In this document: positions 33,569 through 43,402 of the stretch, one piece after another
Position numbering within the stretch: position 1 is the first letter of the stretch
Layout: each line of letters opens with the position of its first letter
Assembly (NCBI GenBank): GCA_944324075.1
Contig: CALUUZ010000006.1
Coordinates: 62,001-126,000, forward strand
Length of the DNA stretch: 64,000 bases
Reading direction: 5' to 3'
Source: Candidatus Mailhella excrementigallinarum
Lineage (GTDB): Bacteria; Desulfobacterota; Desulfovibrionia; Desulfovibrionales; Desulfovibrionaceae
Program-made: the position numbers and the translations under genes
Notes under the pieces: generated by a model
What the model was told of the DNA's origin: nothing
Databases searched by the model: none
What the model saw: only the letters and a program-made list of their open reading frames with translations

Positions 33569-34798
33569 ATGCCCGATGCCATTGCCTTTCCCGTTCGGGA
33601 CATTCTTGCTCGCGCCCGCCTTTACCTTCCCGACATGAGCGCCTTTCTGCGCGATCTCATTCGCATTCCCTCGCCAAGCTGCCATGAGGAAGCTGTTGTC
33701 CGCCGCATCATCGCGGAAATGGAAAAACTCGGTTACACGGCGGAAATCGACGGCATGGGCAATGCGCTGGGCTGGCTCGGCTCCGGTTCCCGCCTTTTCG
33801 CCTACGACGCGCACATCGACACGGTAGGCCCCGGGACTCTCGCAAACTGGAGTTTCGATCCTTATGCCGGCTTTGAAGACGAGCACTGCATCGGAGGGCT
33901 GGGAGCCTCGGATCAGAGCGGCGGCATGGCCTCCATGCTCTACGGCGGAAAAATCATGGCCGACCTCGGCCTGCGGCCGGAAAGCGTATCCATACTCATG
34001 GCGGGCACGGTACAGGAAGAAGACTGCGACGGCCTGTGCTGGCAGTATCTCATCCGCGACTTCCTGGCCGCGCGGGGCATGCGGCCGGAAGCGGCGGTTT
34101 CCACAGAGCCGACGGACGGCGGCATCTGCCGGGGACACCGGGGCCGTATGGAAATCAGAGTGGAAATCAGAGGTCGCTCGTGCCACGGTTCCGCCCCGGA
34201 ACGCGGAGAAAACGCCATTTTCGCCATGGGCCGCGTTCTGCCCGAACTGGAACAGCTTGCCGGGCAGTTGGGCGACGATCCCTTTCTCGGCAAAGGCAGT
34301 CTCACGGTCTCGGAAATCTTTTTTTCATCCCCTTCACGCTGTGCCGTGGCCGACGGCTGTGCTGTCTCCATTGACCGCCGTCTCACTGCCGGAGAAGACG
34401 CGGAACTCGCGCTGAACCAGATCAGGAACCTGCCCGCTGTCAGATCTCTGGGCGACAGGGCGGAGGTAAGCCTGTACCGCTGCGACAAGGCTTCCTGGAC
34501 GGGCCTGCATTATCCTGCGGACTGCTTTTTTCCCGCGTGGAGCATTCCGGCGGAAGATTCCCTGTGCCGGGCATCCCTGGAATGCTGGAAGGAACTCTTC
34601 CCCGGAGAAACGCCCCGGCTGGACAAATGGACTTTTTCCACCAATGCCACGGCCATTGCGGGCATGTTCGGCATACCGGTCATCGGCTTCGGCCCGGGGC
34701 GGGAAGCTCAGGCACACAGCCCGGACGAACGGACATGGAAGGAGGATCTCGTTCGCTGCGCGGCGTTCTATGCCGCCCTGCCCGCCGTGTGGGCATAA
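33569..34798 (+). CDS. YgeY-like M20 family metal-dependent hydrolase
   Basis: A 409-residue zinc amidohydrolase/peptidase. Metal ligands are in AYDAHIDTV (His), [10 protein letters not shown] (Asp), VQEEDCDG (Glu pair, catalytic and bridging), [16 protein letters not shown] (Glu) and AHSPDERT (His). [16 protein letters not shown] marks the dimerisation domain. These blocks match YgeY, a protein linked to selenium-dependent purine and amino-acid catabolism; whether it acts there is not known. It follows the MFS carrier closely. Confidence 0.85.
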   Translation: MPDAIAFPVRDILARARLYLPDMSAFLRDLIRIPSPSCHEEAVVRRIIAEMEKLGYTAEIDGMGNALGWLGSGSRLFAYDAHIDTVGPGTLANWSFDPYAGFEDEHCIGGLGASDQSGGMASMLYGGKIMADLGLRPESVSILMAGTVQEEDCDGLCWQYLIRDFLAARGMRPEAAVSTEPTDGGICRGHRGRMEIRVEIRGRSCHGSAPERGENAIFAMGRVLPELEQLAGQLGDDPFLGKGSLTVSEIFFSSPSRCAVADGCAVSIDRRLTAGEDAELALNQIRNLPAVRSLGDRAEVSLYRCDKASWTGLHYPADCFFPAWSIPAEDSLCRASLECWKELFPGETPRLDKWTFSTNATAIAGMFGIPVIGFGPGREAQAHSPDERTWKEDLVRCAAFYAALPAVWA

Positions 34799-34944
34799 GG
34801 GCGGACGGCAGAACAGCGCGGAGCGCCCTCGGGAGGGTCCCCGGCCGCACCGTGTCCTGAATCCCAACCGCTCACGCAGGTTATCCGGGGATAAAATGCG
34901 GCATCCCCGCGAGGGTCTCCCGGAGGATCAGTCTTCAGCAACGG

Positions 34945-35064
34945 AACGCCGTCGACAATCCGCTGCCACAGCACAAGCGCAGTCTGCCGCCTGTGGCGGA
35001 GCAAAACGATACGCCCCGCAACACTGTCAGCACGGTTCCATGACAGAGCCGCAGAAAAAAGTTT
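34945..35064 (-). repeat. Family B repeat, copy 3 (partial, degenerate)
   Basis: Read on the minus strand it gives AACTTTTTTCTG, CGGCTCTGTCATGGAACCGT and TTTTGCTCCG, matching the start of copies 1 and 2. The rest has diverged. No gene is seen in 34799-35063. Confidence 0.55.
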
Positions 35065-35684
35065 TAATCACTGCCGCCTTCTCCCGGTGCAGGTTCTCTT
35101 CCATACCCTGTCCGATCCCGTTCCGTAATCTCCCTGATGACTCTGCAGGGTACGCCTGCGGCGATGACCCCGGCCGGGATGTCTCCTGTCACCACGCTTC
35201 CGGAGCCGATAATCGAGTTCTGCCCGATACTGACGCCCTGATTGATCTGCACGCCGCCGCCCACCCATACATTATGGGCAATGCGCACGCCTTTCGCACG
35301 GCAGCCGCCCGCAGCGCGCTCGCCGGGATCAATGGCATGATTGGAGGTATAAATCCCCACACGCGGCCCCAGCAGCACATTATCTCCGATTTCAATGCCG
35401 CCGCCGTCCAGCATGACGCAATCAAAATTGGCATAGAAATTATTCCCTATGGAAATATTGAATCCGAACTCGCAGCGGAAATCAGGCTCGAAGTGAACCC
35501 CCTTCCCTATCGATTTCAGCAGACGCCGCAGAATGGCTTCCCGTTCCCCGGCCGGTCCGCCGAAGCTCCGGTTGTATGCGTCGGCAAGCCGGACGGCATT
35601 CTCCCTCGCCCGGATCAATTCCGGCGTCAGATCATTGTACATGGCTCCGCTCAGCATGATCTGCCGCTGCTCTTCCAGAGTCAC
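35064..35684 (-). CDS. Maltose/galactoside O-acetyltransferase-type hexapeptide enzyme
   Basis: A 206-residue acyltransferase. The N-terminal cap (MTLEEQRQIMLSGAMYNDL) is that of Maa/LacA. The left-handed beta-helix has hexapeptide repeats (IGDNVLLGPRVGIYTSNHAID, IGQNSIIGSGSVVTGDI) and the catalytic His lies in YTSNHAID. It would transfer acetyl from acetyl-CoA to a sugar hydroxyl. Repeat B3 abuts its 3' end and repeat A6 lies upstream. Confidence 0.9.
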   Translation of the reverse strand: MTLEEQRQIMLSGAMYNDLTPELIRARENAVRLADAYNRSFGGPAGEREAILRRLLKSIGKGVHFEPDFRCEFGFNISIGNNFYANFDCVMLDGGGIEIGDNVLLGPRVGIYTSNHAIDPGERAAGGCRAKGVRIAHNVWVGGGVQINQGVSIGQNSIIGSGSVVTGDIPAGVIAAGVPCRVIREITERDRTGYGREPAPGEGGSD

Positions 35685-35865
35685 GGACTGCCTCCTCCTT
35701 TCCTTCCCCGATATTCACCGGAAGCAAAAAGGCTGAACCACCCGCCGGAATTGCGGGCAACTCCGCCTGACAACCTCATGTCACGGTTCTGGACAATGCC
35801 GCCTTGAATCCGCCCTGTCACCATATGACATTGCAGTTCTGGTCAATGTCAGGCTCACTTCGCCC

Positions 35866-36079
35866 AGAGCGTTTTGCGTTTGAAAATATCTGCCGGCCGG
35901 TTCCTGTATTCCGGCCCGCAGGCTGCACGCCTCCCCTGGAGCCATACGCCGCAAGTGAATTGCGGCGACACCGGAGTCCTCCCCCCGGCCGTCAGCACAA
36001 AGCTCCCTGCGGACAGGGCGGACGGAGAAGAATCCCGCCCATATTGACTTCGCGGAGCATTTCAATGACGAAATGCGCC
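35866..36079 (-). repeat. Family A structured intergenic repeat, copy 6 (full length)
   Basis: Both ends are present, with core GCCGCAAGTGAATTGCGGC. Hairpin 1 (GAGCATTTCAATGACGAAAT) ends 24 bp past the tkt stop. The remainder of 35685-36103 shows no gene. Confidence 0.85.
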
Positions 36080-36103
36080 ATGAGCTGTGCTGTCAGCCGC
36101 GTA

Positions 36104-38107
36104 TTACAGTATTTCTTCCGCCTGCCGGACCACGTTGTCCACCGTGAAGCCGAAGTGCGGGAACAGCTCGCCCGCCGGGGCGGATTCTCCGTATGTGGTC
36201 ATGCCGACGACGCGGCCGTCAAGGCCGACATACTTCCACCACCAGTCAGCGGCCTGGGCTTCCACCGCCACACGGGCACGTACGGCGGACGGCAGCACAT
36301 CTTCCCTGTAGGCGGCTTCCTGCCGGTCAAAGACCTCACAGCAGGGCATGGACACCACGCGCGCGCGACGCCCCTTTGCTTCCAGGGCTTCGGCCGCTCT
36401 GACCGCCAGTTCCACCTCGGAACCGCAGGAAATGAGCACGATCTCCGGCATTCCCGCGCAGTCGCGCAGGACATAGCCGCCGCGCCGGATCAGAGCAAGC
36501 TGTTCCGCACTGCGTTCCTGCCGCGCAAGGCCCTGCCGGCTCATGACCAGACAGGACGGGCCGTCCGCGCGCTCAACGGCGCTGATCCAGGCCACGGCGC
36601 TTTCCGCTCCGTCACAGGGTCTCCACACATCCACCCCCGGGGTCAGACGCAGTCCGGCGCTCTGCTCCACAGGCTGGTGCGTGGGGCCGTCTTCGCCCAC
36701 GCCGATGGAGTCGTGGGTCAGTACCCAGATCACGCGCTTCTTCATCAGCGCGGCCAGCCGGATGGCGTTCCTGCAGTAGTCGGAAAACACCAGGAAGGTG
36801 CCGCCGTAGGGGATGAAGCCGCCGTGCAGGGCCAGTCCGTTCATGATCGTGCTCATGGCGAACTCGCGTACCCCATAATGAATATAGTTGGCGGCAAACT
36901 TTCCGGGCGCAAGCTCCACGGCTCCATTGAACTTTGTGCCTACCGAACCTGTCAGGTCGGCGGAGCCTCCCACCAGCTCGGGCAGAGAGGGCGCGATGAT
37001 ATCCAGCACACTCTTGCCCGCCGCACGGGTGGCAATTTTCTTGCCGCCTTCCGCCGGAGCGTTCAGCACGCGTACAGCTTCCTCCGCCGCTCCCGGCCAG
37101 GAGGCGGGCAGTTCCCCTTTCATGCGGCGCGCAAATTCGGCAGCCAGCTCGGGCCAGGCTTCCGCATAGCGGGCGAACAGTTCGTTCCACGCAGCCTGGG
37201 CCTTTTTCCCCGTTGGGCGGGCATCCCATGCGTCGTACACTTCCTGCGGAATGACAAAGGGTTCATGCTTCCAGCCCAGAGCGGCCCGTGTCTGCGCCGC
37301 CTCCTCAGGGCCGAGGGGCGCGCCGTGCGCTCCCGCTGTTCCGGCCTTGTGCGGGGAACCGTACCCGATCACCGTCTTGCAGCAGATCAGGGTCGGCCTG
37401 TCCTCATGAGCCAGAGCCTCGCGGATGGCGGCATCCACCGCCGCGCCGTTCAGCCCGTCCACATCGCGCAGCACGCGCCAGCCGCAGGCCTCGAAACGGG
37501 CCGGGGTGTCGTCCGCGAACCAGTTGTTCACCCTGCCGTCAATGGAAATGCTGTTGTCGTCGTACAGGGCCACAAGTTTGCCCAGTCCCAGCGTACCGGC
37601 CAGAGAACAGGCCTCCTGCGACACGCCTTCCATCAGGCAGCCGTCACCGAGAAAGACCCAGGTGCGGTGATCGACAATGTTCATGCCGTCCCGATTGAAT
37701 TCCGCGGCCAGCATGCGCTCGGCCAGAGCCATGCCCACGGCGGTGGCGATGCCCTGTCCCAGCGGCCCTGTGGACATGTCCACGCCGGGTGTGCGGTCAC
37801 ACTCGGGATGCCCCGGCGTCAGTGAACCCATCTGCCGGAAACGGCGGATTTCGTCCATGCTCAGGGCATATCCCGCAAGATGCAGAAGCCCGTACAGGAG
37901 CATGGAGGCATGCCCGTTGGACAGCACAAAACGGTCACGGTCGACCCACCCCGGATCGGCAGGATTATGCTTCAGAAAACCGCGCCACAAGGATTCCGCC
38001 ATATTGGCCATGCCAAGGGGCGCGCCGGGATGGCCGGATCCGGATTTTTCAATGGCGTCAATGGCCAGCGCGCGCAGGGCGTTGGCAAGTTCGGAACGAG
38101 TGGGCAT
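36104..38107 (-). CDS. tkt: Transketolase
   Basis: A 667-residue thiamine-diphosphate enzyme of the pentose phosphate pathway that swaps two-carbon units between sugar phosphates. Substrate- and TPP-binding blocks include [16 protein letters not shown] (22-37), [13 protein letters not shown] and DDNSISIDG, with [18 protein letters not shown] for the cofactor-activating Glu and catalytic His. It is full length and ends EEIL. It follows rpe after 133 bp, probably as the last gene of the pheS-pheT-merR-rpe-tkt set. Confidence 0.98.
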   Translation of the reverse strand: MPTRSELANALRALAIDAIEKSGSGHPGAPLGMANMAESLWRGFLKHNPADPGWVDRDRFVLSNGHASMLLYGLLHLAGYALSMDEIRRFRQMGSLTPGHPECDRTPGVDMSTGPLGQGIATAVGMALAERMLAAEFNRDGMNIVDHRTWVFLGDGCLMEGVSQEACSLAGTLGLGKLVALYDDNSISIDGRVNNWFADDTPARFEACGWRVLRDVDGLNGAAVDAAIREALAHEDRPTLICCKTVIGYGSPHKAGTAGAHGAPLGPEEAAQTRAALGWKHEPFVIPQEVYDAWDARPTGKKAQAAWNELFARYAEAWPELAAEFARRMKGELPASWPGAAEEAVRVLNAPAEGGKKIATRAAGKSVLDIIAPSLPELVGGSADLTGSVGTKFNGAVELAPGKFAANYIHYGVREFAMSTIMNGLALHGGFIPYGGTFLVFSDYCRNAIRLAALMKKRVIWVLTHDSIGVGEDGPTHQPVEQSAGLRLTPGVDVWRPCDGAESAVAWISAVERADGPSCLVMSRQGLARQERSAEQLALIRRGGYVLRDCAGMPEIVLISCGSEVELAVRAAEALEAKGRRARVVSMPCCEVFDRQEAAYREDVLPSAVRARVAVEAQAADWWWKYVGLDGRVVGMTTYGESAPAGELFPHFGFTVDNVVRQAEEIL

Positions 38108-38240
38108 ACAACCTCCAGCGCCGGTGAAGCCGGGCCGCGCTTGCCCCGCGGGGCGTTTTCCGCACCGATCCGGGAACCGCTTCCCGACGGGACGGACCTG
38201 TGCAGCCTACCGCAAACAAAAGTATCGCGCAAATATTCCG

Positions 38241-38885
38241 TCACTCCGCAGCCGCGCGGAAAACGGCAAGGCGCTCGGCAAGAGGAGGATGGCCGAAAAA
38301 GGATGAACCGGACACCAGCACATCGGCCCCGGCGCGCGTCAGCTCTCCCGCATTTTCCGGCGTCACGCCGCCGTCCACCTGCACATGGCACGCGCGGCCG
38401 CCGAGCATGGCCCGCACGGCGCGTACCTTTCCGAAGGTTGAAGGCAGAAACTTCTGCCCGCCGAAGCCCGGGTTGACACTCATGATCAGCACCATGTCCA
38501 CGTCATCCAGCACATATTCCAGCACTTCCGGCGCCGTGGCCGGATTGAGCGCGATGCCGGCCCTCATGCCCAGACGGCGGATCTCCGCCAGCACACGCTG
38601 AAGGTGGCGGACGGCTTCCGCGTGAACCACCAGCATGTCCGCACCGGCTTCACGGAAATCGGCAAGATAGCGTTCCGGCTCCTCAATCATGAGATGCACG
38701 TCGAAAAACAGGGAACTGCGTCCGCGCAGCCCCCTGATGACATGCTGGCCGAAGGTGATGTTGGGCACAAAGCGCCCATCCATCACATCCCAGTGCACCC
38801 AGCGCAGTCCGGCGGCTTCAAGGTCGCGCAGAGCGCCGGCAAAATCGCCGCAGTCGGCGGAAAGAAGCGAGGGAGAAAGAATCAT
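38241..38885 (-). CDS. rpe: Ribulose-phosphate 3-epimerase
   Basis: A 214-residue TIM-barrel enzyme interconverting ribulose 5-phosphate and xylulose 5-phosphate. Metal and catalytic residues sit in HWDVMDGRFVPN, FFDVHLMI, MSVNPGFGGQ and VDGGVTPEN. The GSSFFGH loop near the C-terminus binds phosphate. Its start overlaps the stop of the MerR gene by 4 bp, so it is translated in the same operon, upstream of tkt. Confidence 0.97.
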   Translation of the reverse strand: MILSPSLLSADCGDFAGALRDLEAAGLRWVHWDVMDGRFVPNITFGQHVIRGLRGRSSLFFDVHLMIEEPERYLADFREAGADMLVVHAEAVRHLQRVLAEIRRLGMRAGIALNPATAPEVLEYVLDDVDMVLIMSVNPGFGGQKFLPSTFGKVRAVRAMLGGRACHVQVDGGVTPENAGELTRAGADVLVSGSSFFGHPPLAERLAVFRAAAE

Positions 38886-39412
38886 GACGCATGCTCCGGA
38901 CTCTGGCGGGGAGAAAAACGGGACAGCATGCCGCGCAGTTCCCGCAGTTCGCGGACGGCATCTTCAAGCAGCCGCTGACTTTCGCTCGCCTGAAGCGCCG
39001 GCCTTCCCGCGGGGGGCACGGACAGCCGGGACGCCAGACAGGGAGAAAGGGCAGACAGCCCGCAGGACGGAGCGGGAACGGAAAGGCGGGCAGGGACGGC
39101 GGAAGACGGGGAGGCAGCCGGACTGGAGGGAGCGGCCGCCGGGCAGGGACGCGGAGCGGGCAGGGACATTTCTCCGGAAAGCACCCGGCGCGCACCGTCA
39201 ATGGTCATGCCCTTCTCGTGCAGCAGAGAACGTATGCGCCGCAGCACACGCATATCCTCCTCACGGTACAGGCGCTGTCCCTTTGGGGTGCGCAGCGGGG
39301 CAAGCTGGGGAAATTCCCCTTCCCAGAAACGCAGCACACAGGTTTTCAGCTTCAGGGCTGCGGCGGCTTCTCCTATGCGGTAAAGACGCCTGTTTCCCTT
39401 GTCCTTTGCCAT
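38882..39412 (-). CDS. MerR-family transcriptional regulator
   Basis: A 176-residue protein with a MerR winged helix (about 9-72): LYRIGEAAAALKLKTCVLRF, WEGEFPQLAP and RLYREEDMRVLRRI. A 70-residue Pro/Ala/Ser-rich linker follows, then a C-terminal helix (EDAVRELRELRGMLSRF) that could form a coiled-coil dimer. It has no Cys-based metal site. ATG 39412 has GGGGAG five bases upstream; the longer frame adds an unrelated leader. It follows pheT and overlaps rpe. Such regulators are often found after pheST; the target is unknown. Confidence 0.85.
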   Translation of the reverse strand: MAKDKGNRRLYRIGEAAAALKLKTCVLRFWEGEFPQLAPLRTPKGQRLYREEDMRVLRRIRSLLHEKGMTIDGARRVLSGEMSLPAPRPCPAAAPSSPAASPSSAVPARLSVPAPSCGLSALSPCLASRLSVPPAGRPALQASESQRLLEDAVRELRELRGMLSRFSPRQSPEHAS

Positions 39413-39515
39413 TCCGTCTCCCCGCCGCCATAAGCCGGATACTCCGGACAGGCGGCACTTTCGCAAAGCCGGAGGCCGTCCGGAATCGCCGGGGCGCTTC
39501 CGGACAGCCCCCTGT

Positions 39516-41960
39516 TCAGATTTCCACTGGCAGAGCCTGCACAAGGGCGGAAACGATCTTTTCCCGCTCCCGATCCGCTTCGGCATCCTGCAGGGTACGT
39601 TCCGCATGGCGGAAGGTCAGACGGAAAGTCAGATTGCGTTCCCCGTCCGTGCCGCCCTTCCCGCTTCCGGGCTCGTACAGATCGATAAGTTCCACGCTTT
39701 CCAGAATGGGATTCCTGCTTCCCCGTCCGGCTACGCGGATGCAGGTGAGCACGTCCTCCACCCTGATCCCCGCCTTTGCCCGCACGGTCACGTCACGGCG
39801 CACCGGCGGAAATACGGGAAGAGGGCGGAACACCCGGCGCGCGCCGGCGGCAAGCTCCTGCAGCAGATCCAGATTAAGCTCCGCCAGCCATACATCCTTG
39901 CGGGCGTGGCAGGCATCCGCCATGTCCGGGCGGAGACGGCCCATGATGCCGGCTTCCCTGCCGTCGGCCAGCACCCGCACGGCTGGCGCAAGATAAGGAT
40001 GATCAGGCGTCACGTCGAACGCAGGATCGGACAGATGCAGAAAATCGCGGACAAAATGCTCCACAATGCCCTTGAGATCGGTATAGTCCACGTCCGCGTC
40101 ACCATGCGGCCAAGCCGAATCCCAGCGGCTGCCGTACATCGCAAATCCCAGACGGCGGCACTCGCTCACGCCGGTTTCGCTTGCCGCATCCCTGCGGAAA
40201 CTTTCCGCCACTTCAAACAGACGCAGCCCCGCCGCGCCCTGCGCAATATTGTGGCGTATGTTCTGCAGCAGACCGGGGGCCAGTTCCGTGCGCAGCACAT
40301 CCTGCTCGGCGGTCAGGGGGTTCATGATGGTCACCCTGCCCTCCTGCGGCAGATGCAGGTGGTCGAGATCCCGGTTTCCCACAAAGCTGTAGTTCACGGC
40401 TTCATTCAGGCCCATCCCCGCGGCCCAGCGCTTGACGCGCATCATGAAGTCATGTCTGCCCTCGGGCCTGCCGAAATGCTCCAGGCAGGGGCGCACCGCG
40501 GGCAGGGTAGCGGGCATGGAATCCACCCCCCTGAAACGGGCCGCTTCCTCTATGAGATCCGCCTCGCGGGAAAGGTCATAACGCCAGCCCGGCGCCGAAA
40601 CCTTCCATTCGCTCTCGCCCGTCTGCTCCACGCCGCAGCCCAGAGCCTTCAGCGTATTGACGCAGAAGGCGTCATCCAGTTCCACGCCGAGCAGGGCCTC
40701 GGCCCTGGCGCGGCGGAAACGGATGACCGGAGCGACATAGGGCCGGGGCTCGCTGCGGCACACGCCCTTCAGCACCTTTCCGCCGGAAAGCTCCGCCATG
40801 AGGGCGGCCGCGCGATCCAGCGCAAAGGCCATGCCGGTCTGATCCACCCCGCGCTCGTAACGATAGGACGATTCGCTGGACAGCCCCAGACGGCGGGAAG
40901 TACGGCGAACAATCTGCGGCTTGAACAGGGCGCACTCAACGAACACGCTCCGTGTTTCATCGGAAATTTCCGTCGCCAGCCCCCCCATGACCCCGGCCAG
41001 GGCCACGGGACGCTCGGCGTCGCAGATCAGCCCGTCGCCGGCCGCCAGAACGCGTTCCTGACCATCCAGGGTGACGAGTTTTTCCCCCTGTTCCGCGCGG
41101 CGCACGATGATGCGGCCGCCGGCCAGCCTGTCGCGATCAAAGGCGTGCAGAGGCTGACCCAGCTCCATGAGGATATAGTTGGTCACATCCACAAGGTTGG
41201 AGATGGGGCGCACACCCACGCCGTGCAGTCTCCAGCGCATCCACGCGGGGGAAGGCATGACCCTCGCGCCTTCCAGCACACGGCCCGTATAGGCCGGACA
41301 ATGGTCGGAATCCCTGATTTCAATGGGCAGCGAAGAGGAAATATCCTCCCCTTCCTCTTTCAGCCTCACCTCGGGCAGGGTGAGGGGCAGGCCGAACGCG
41401 GCGGACACCTCGCGGGCGAAGCCCAGTACGGAAAGGCAGTCCGCCCGGTTGGGAGTGATGCTGATGTCCAGCACCTCCTGATCGAAGTCGAGTTCGTCCA
41501 CCAGACGGCCGCCGGGTGTCAGCTTCCTCCCTGCCCGGCTGGTCCCGGGCAGGACAAGGATGCCGCTGTGATCGTCGGTGAGGCCGAGTTCACGTTCGGA
41601 ACAGATCATGCCGAAGGAGGGCACGCCGCGCAGTTTGGCCTTTTTGATCTCCAGACCGCCGGGCAGCTTCGCGCCCACGGGAGCCACAGGCACAAGCTGC
41701 CCCGCCGCAACATTGGGCGCGCCGCACACAATGCTCAGAGGCGCCTCTCCTCCCGCGTCCACCGTGCAGACGTGCAGATGGTCGGAATCGGGATGCATGT
41801 CGCAGGTGAGCACACGGCCCACCACCACATCCCTGATGCCGTCGCAGGGACGCCGGATTTCCTCCAGCTCCAGTCCCAGCATGGTCAGGCGTTCACCGAG
41901 TTCTTCCGCCGTGCCCTCATAGGGCACGAATTCCCTTAGCCAGTTCAAGCTGAGCAGCAT
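39516..41960 (-). CDS. pheT: Phenylalanine--tRNA ligase beta subunit
   Basis: An 814-residue subunit of the (alpha-beta)2 enzyme. It has the N-terminal MLLSLNWLREFVPYEGTAEE, the tRNA-binding domain (VVGRVLTCDMHPDSDHLHVC), the B3/4 editing domain and the C-terminal anticodon-binding FDX-ACB domain (FRPLPVFPPVRRDVTV). It lies 11 bp after pheS and is translated with it. Full length. Confidence 0.98.
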   Translation of the reverse strand: MLLSLNWLREFVPYEGTAEELGERLTMLGLELEEIRRPCDGIRDVVVGRVLTCDMHPDSDHLHVCTVDAGGEAPLSIVCGAPNVAAGQLVPVAPVGAKLPGGLEIKKAKLRGVPSFGMICSERELGLTDDHSGILVLPGTSRAGRKLTPGGRLVDELDFDQEVLDISITPNRADCLSVLGFAREVSAAFGLPLTLPEVRLKEEGEDISSSLPIEIRDSDHCPAYTGRVLEGARVMPSPAWMRWRLHGVGVRPISNLVDVTNYILMELGQPLHAFDRDRLAGGRIIVRRAEQGEKLVTLDGQERVLAAGDGLICDAERPVALAGVMGGLATEISDETRSVFVECALFKPQIVRRTSRRLGLSSESSYRYERGVDQTGMAFALDRAAALMAELSGGKVLKGVCRSEPRPYVAPVIRFRRARAEALLGVELDDAFCVNTLKALGCGVEQTGESEWKVSAPGWRYDLSREADLIEEAARFRGVDSMPATLPAVRPCLEHFGRPEGRHDFMMRVKRWAAGMGLNEAVNYSFVGNRDLDHLHLPQEGRVTIMNPLTAEQDVLRTELAPGLLQNIRHNIAQGAAGLRLFEVAESFRRDAASETGVSECRRLGFAMYGSRWDSAWPHGDADVDYTDLKGIVEHFVRDFLHLSDPAFDVTPDHPYLAPAVRVLADGREAGIMGRLRPDMADACHARKDVWLAELNLDLLQELAAGARRVFRPLPVFPPVRRDVTVRAKAGIRVEDVLTCIRVAGRGSRNPILESVELIDLYEPGSGKGGTDGERNLTFRLTFRHAERTLQDAEADREREKIVSALVQALPVEI

Positions 41961-41971
41961 GTCAAGAACTC

Positions 41972-43012
41972 CTATATGGCGAACTGTCCGAGGAAGCGGA
42001 CATCATTCTCAAAATTCATGCGCAGATCGCTGATCCCGTATTTGAGCATGGCGATGCGTTCCACGCCCAGGCCGAAGGCAAAACCCGAAACCTCATCCGG
42101 GTTGTAGCCCACGGCCTCAAATACGGCGGGGTCCACCATGCCGCTGCCCAGAATCTCCAGCCAGCCCGATCCCTTGCATACCCGGCAGGTCTGACCGCCG
42201 GCATGCCCCTCTCCGCCGCACTGGGTGCAGGACATGTCCACTTCCACGCTGGGTTCGGTAAAGGGGAAAAAGCTGGGCCGGAAGCGCACGCGCGTCTTTT
42301 CTCCGAACACGGCGCGCAGAAAGGCGGTGAGCGTGCCGCGCAGATCGGTCATGGTCACCTTTCTGTCCACCAGCAGCCCTTCAATCTGATGGAACATGGG
42401 AGTATGTGTCACATCGGAATCGCGGCGGTACACCTTGCCCGGCGCGATGACTGCCAGCGGGGGCCTGCGCGAAAGCATGGTGCGCACCTGCATGGTGGAA
42501 GTATGCGTGCGCAGCACCACCTTGTCCTCGATATACAAGGTATCCTGCATGTCGCGGGCGGGATGCTCGGGAGGCATGTTCAGAGCCTCGAAGCAGTGAA
42601 AGTCCGTATCCACTTCCGGCCCGGTCACGATTTCATAGCCCATGCTCCGGAAAACGGAACAGACTTCCTCCATGGCCAGGGTAATGGGATGAAGCGAACC
42701 GCGCCACGGCATGCGGCCGGGCAGACCGGCGTCAAACCGGGCAAGAAACGCGGCCTCGCGCTCTGCTTCCTGCCGGGCAAGACGCTGTTCCAGCAGTTCG
42801 CTCAGGGCCTGCTTGACCTTGTTGGCCGTCTGCCCGAAGGCGGGGCGCTCGGCGGGCGGAAGCTCCGGAAGGCGGGACATGAGTTCCGCCACCTTCCCCT
42901 TGCGGCCCAGAAAGTCCACGCGGCAGCTTTCCAGCTCCTGCGACGAGGTGACCTTGTCCAGCCGCTCCTCAAGAGCGGGAACCAGACTTTGCAGTTGTTC
43001 AAGAAGATCCAT
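41972..43012 (-). CDS. pheS: Phenylalanine--tRNA ligase alpha subunit
   Basis: A 346-residue class II catalytic subunit. The N-terminal coiled-coil precedes motif 2 and 3 regions: [52 protein letters not shown] and [18 protein letters not shown]. The start at 43012 ([11 protein letters not shown]) is the family start; the upstream frame is a non-homologous leader. First gene of the pheS-pheT-merR-rpe-tkt set. Confidence 0.98.
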   Translation of the reverse strand: MDLLEQLQSLVPALEERLDKVTSSQELESCRVDFLGRKGKVAELMSRLPELPPAERPAFGQTANKVKQALSELLEQRLARQEAEREAAFLARFDAGLPGRMPWRGSLHPITLAMEEVCSVFRSMGYEIVTGPEVDTDFHCFEALNMPPEHPARDMQDTLYIEDKVVLRTHTSTMQVRTMLSRRPPLAVIAPGKVYRRDSDVTHTPMFHQIEGLLVDRKVTMTDLRGTLTAFLRAVFGEKTRVRFRPSFFPFTEPSVEVDMSCTQCGGEGHAGGQTCRVCKGSGWLEILGSGMVDPAVFEAVGYNPDEVSGFAFGLGVERIAMLKYGISDLRMNFENDVRFLGQFAI

Positions 43013-43402
43013 GACAAGCCCTGAATGATGTTTTCCCCCGCCGCCTTCGCGCGCATGACAGGCGGCGCGGGGCAAGAGGCGCTGCCTCTCGATGTTGAAA
43101 ATTCAAGAGAGGATACAGCATTCGCCCCGGGCCGTCCAGTTCCGGAACAGGCTGCCCGTTGCCGGCATCATGTGGAATGAGCTTTTCCCGAAGGCTCGGC
43201 AAATGCCTTTGTCTTACGGAAAAAATACTGTATCATGACAAAAAAGACAGCCCTTGCCGCATGCAGACGCTCAGGATCGAATCTCTGTTCCGCCGTTCGG
43301 GGAGAACCGGCCTGTTTTCCGTCTTCCGGAACCGGCCCGGCGTGATGCGCGGCAGGCTCAGTTCCCCACGGCGTTCGAGAACAGCTTCAGCAGGACACCG
43401 CC
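43013..43402. other. Divergent intergenic region, pheS / diguanylate cyclase
   Basis: No gene or leader RNA is recognised here. A promoter candidate for the plus-strand gene lies at 43209-43236. Confidence 0.4.
43209..43236 (+). promoter_or_regulatory. Candidate promoter for the diguanylate cyclase
   Basis: TTGTCT (43209-43214) and TATCAT (43231-43236) are 16 bp apart. They would give a leader of about 160 nt before the start at 43403. Confidence 0.45.

Noticed and set aside
35775..35860. A short direct repeat (GTTCTGGACAATG and GTTCTGGTCAATG) near repeat A6.
   Set aside because: It is too short and imperfect to call an element or target-site duplication.
35866..36079. Target-site duplications that would make family A a classical transposable element.
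   Set aside because: I compared the flanks of the 35.9, 45.2 and 58.1 kb copies and saw no convincing duplicated flank.
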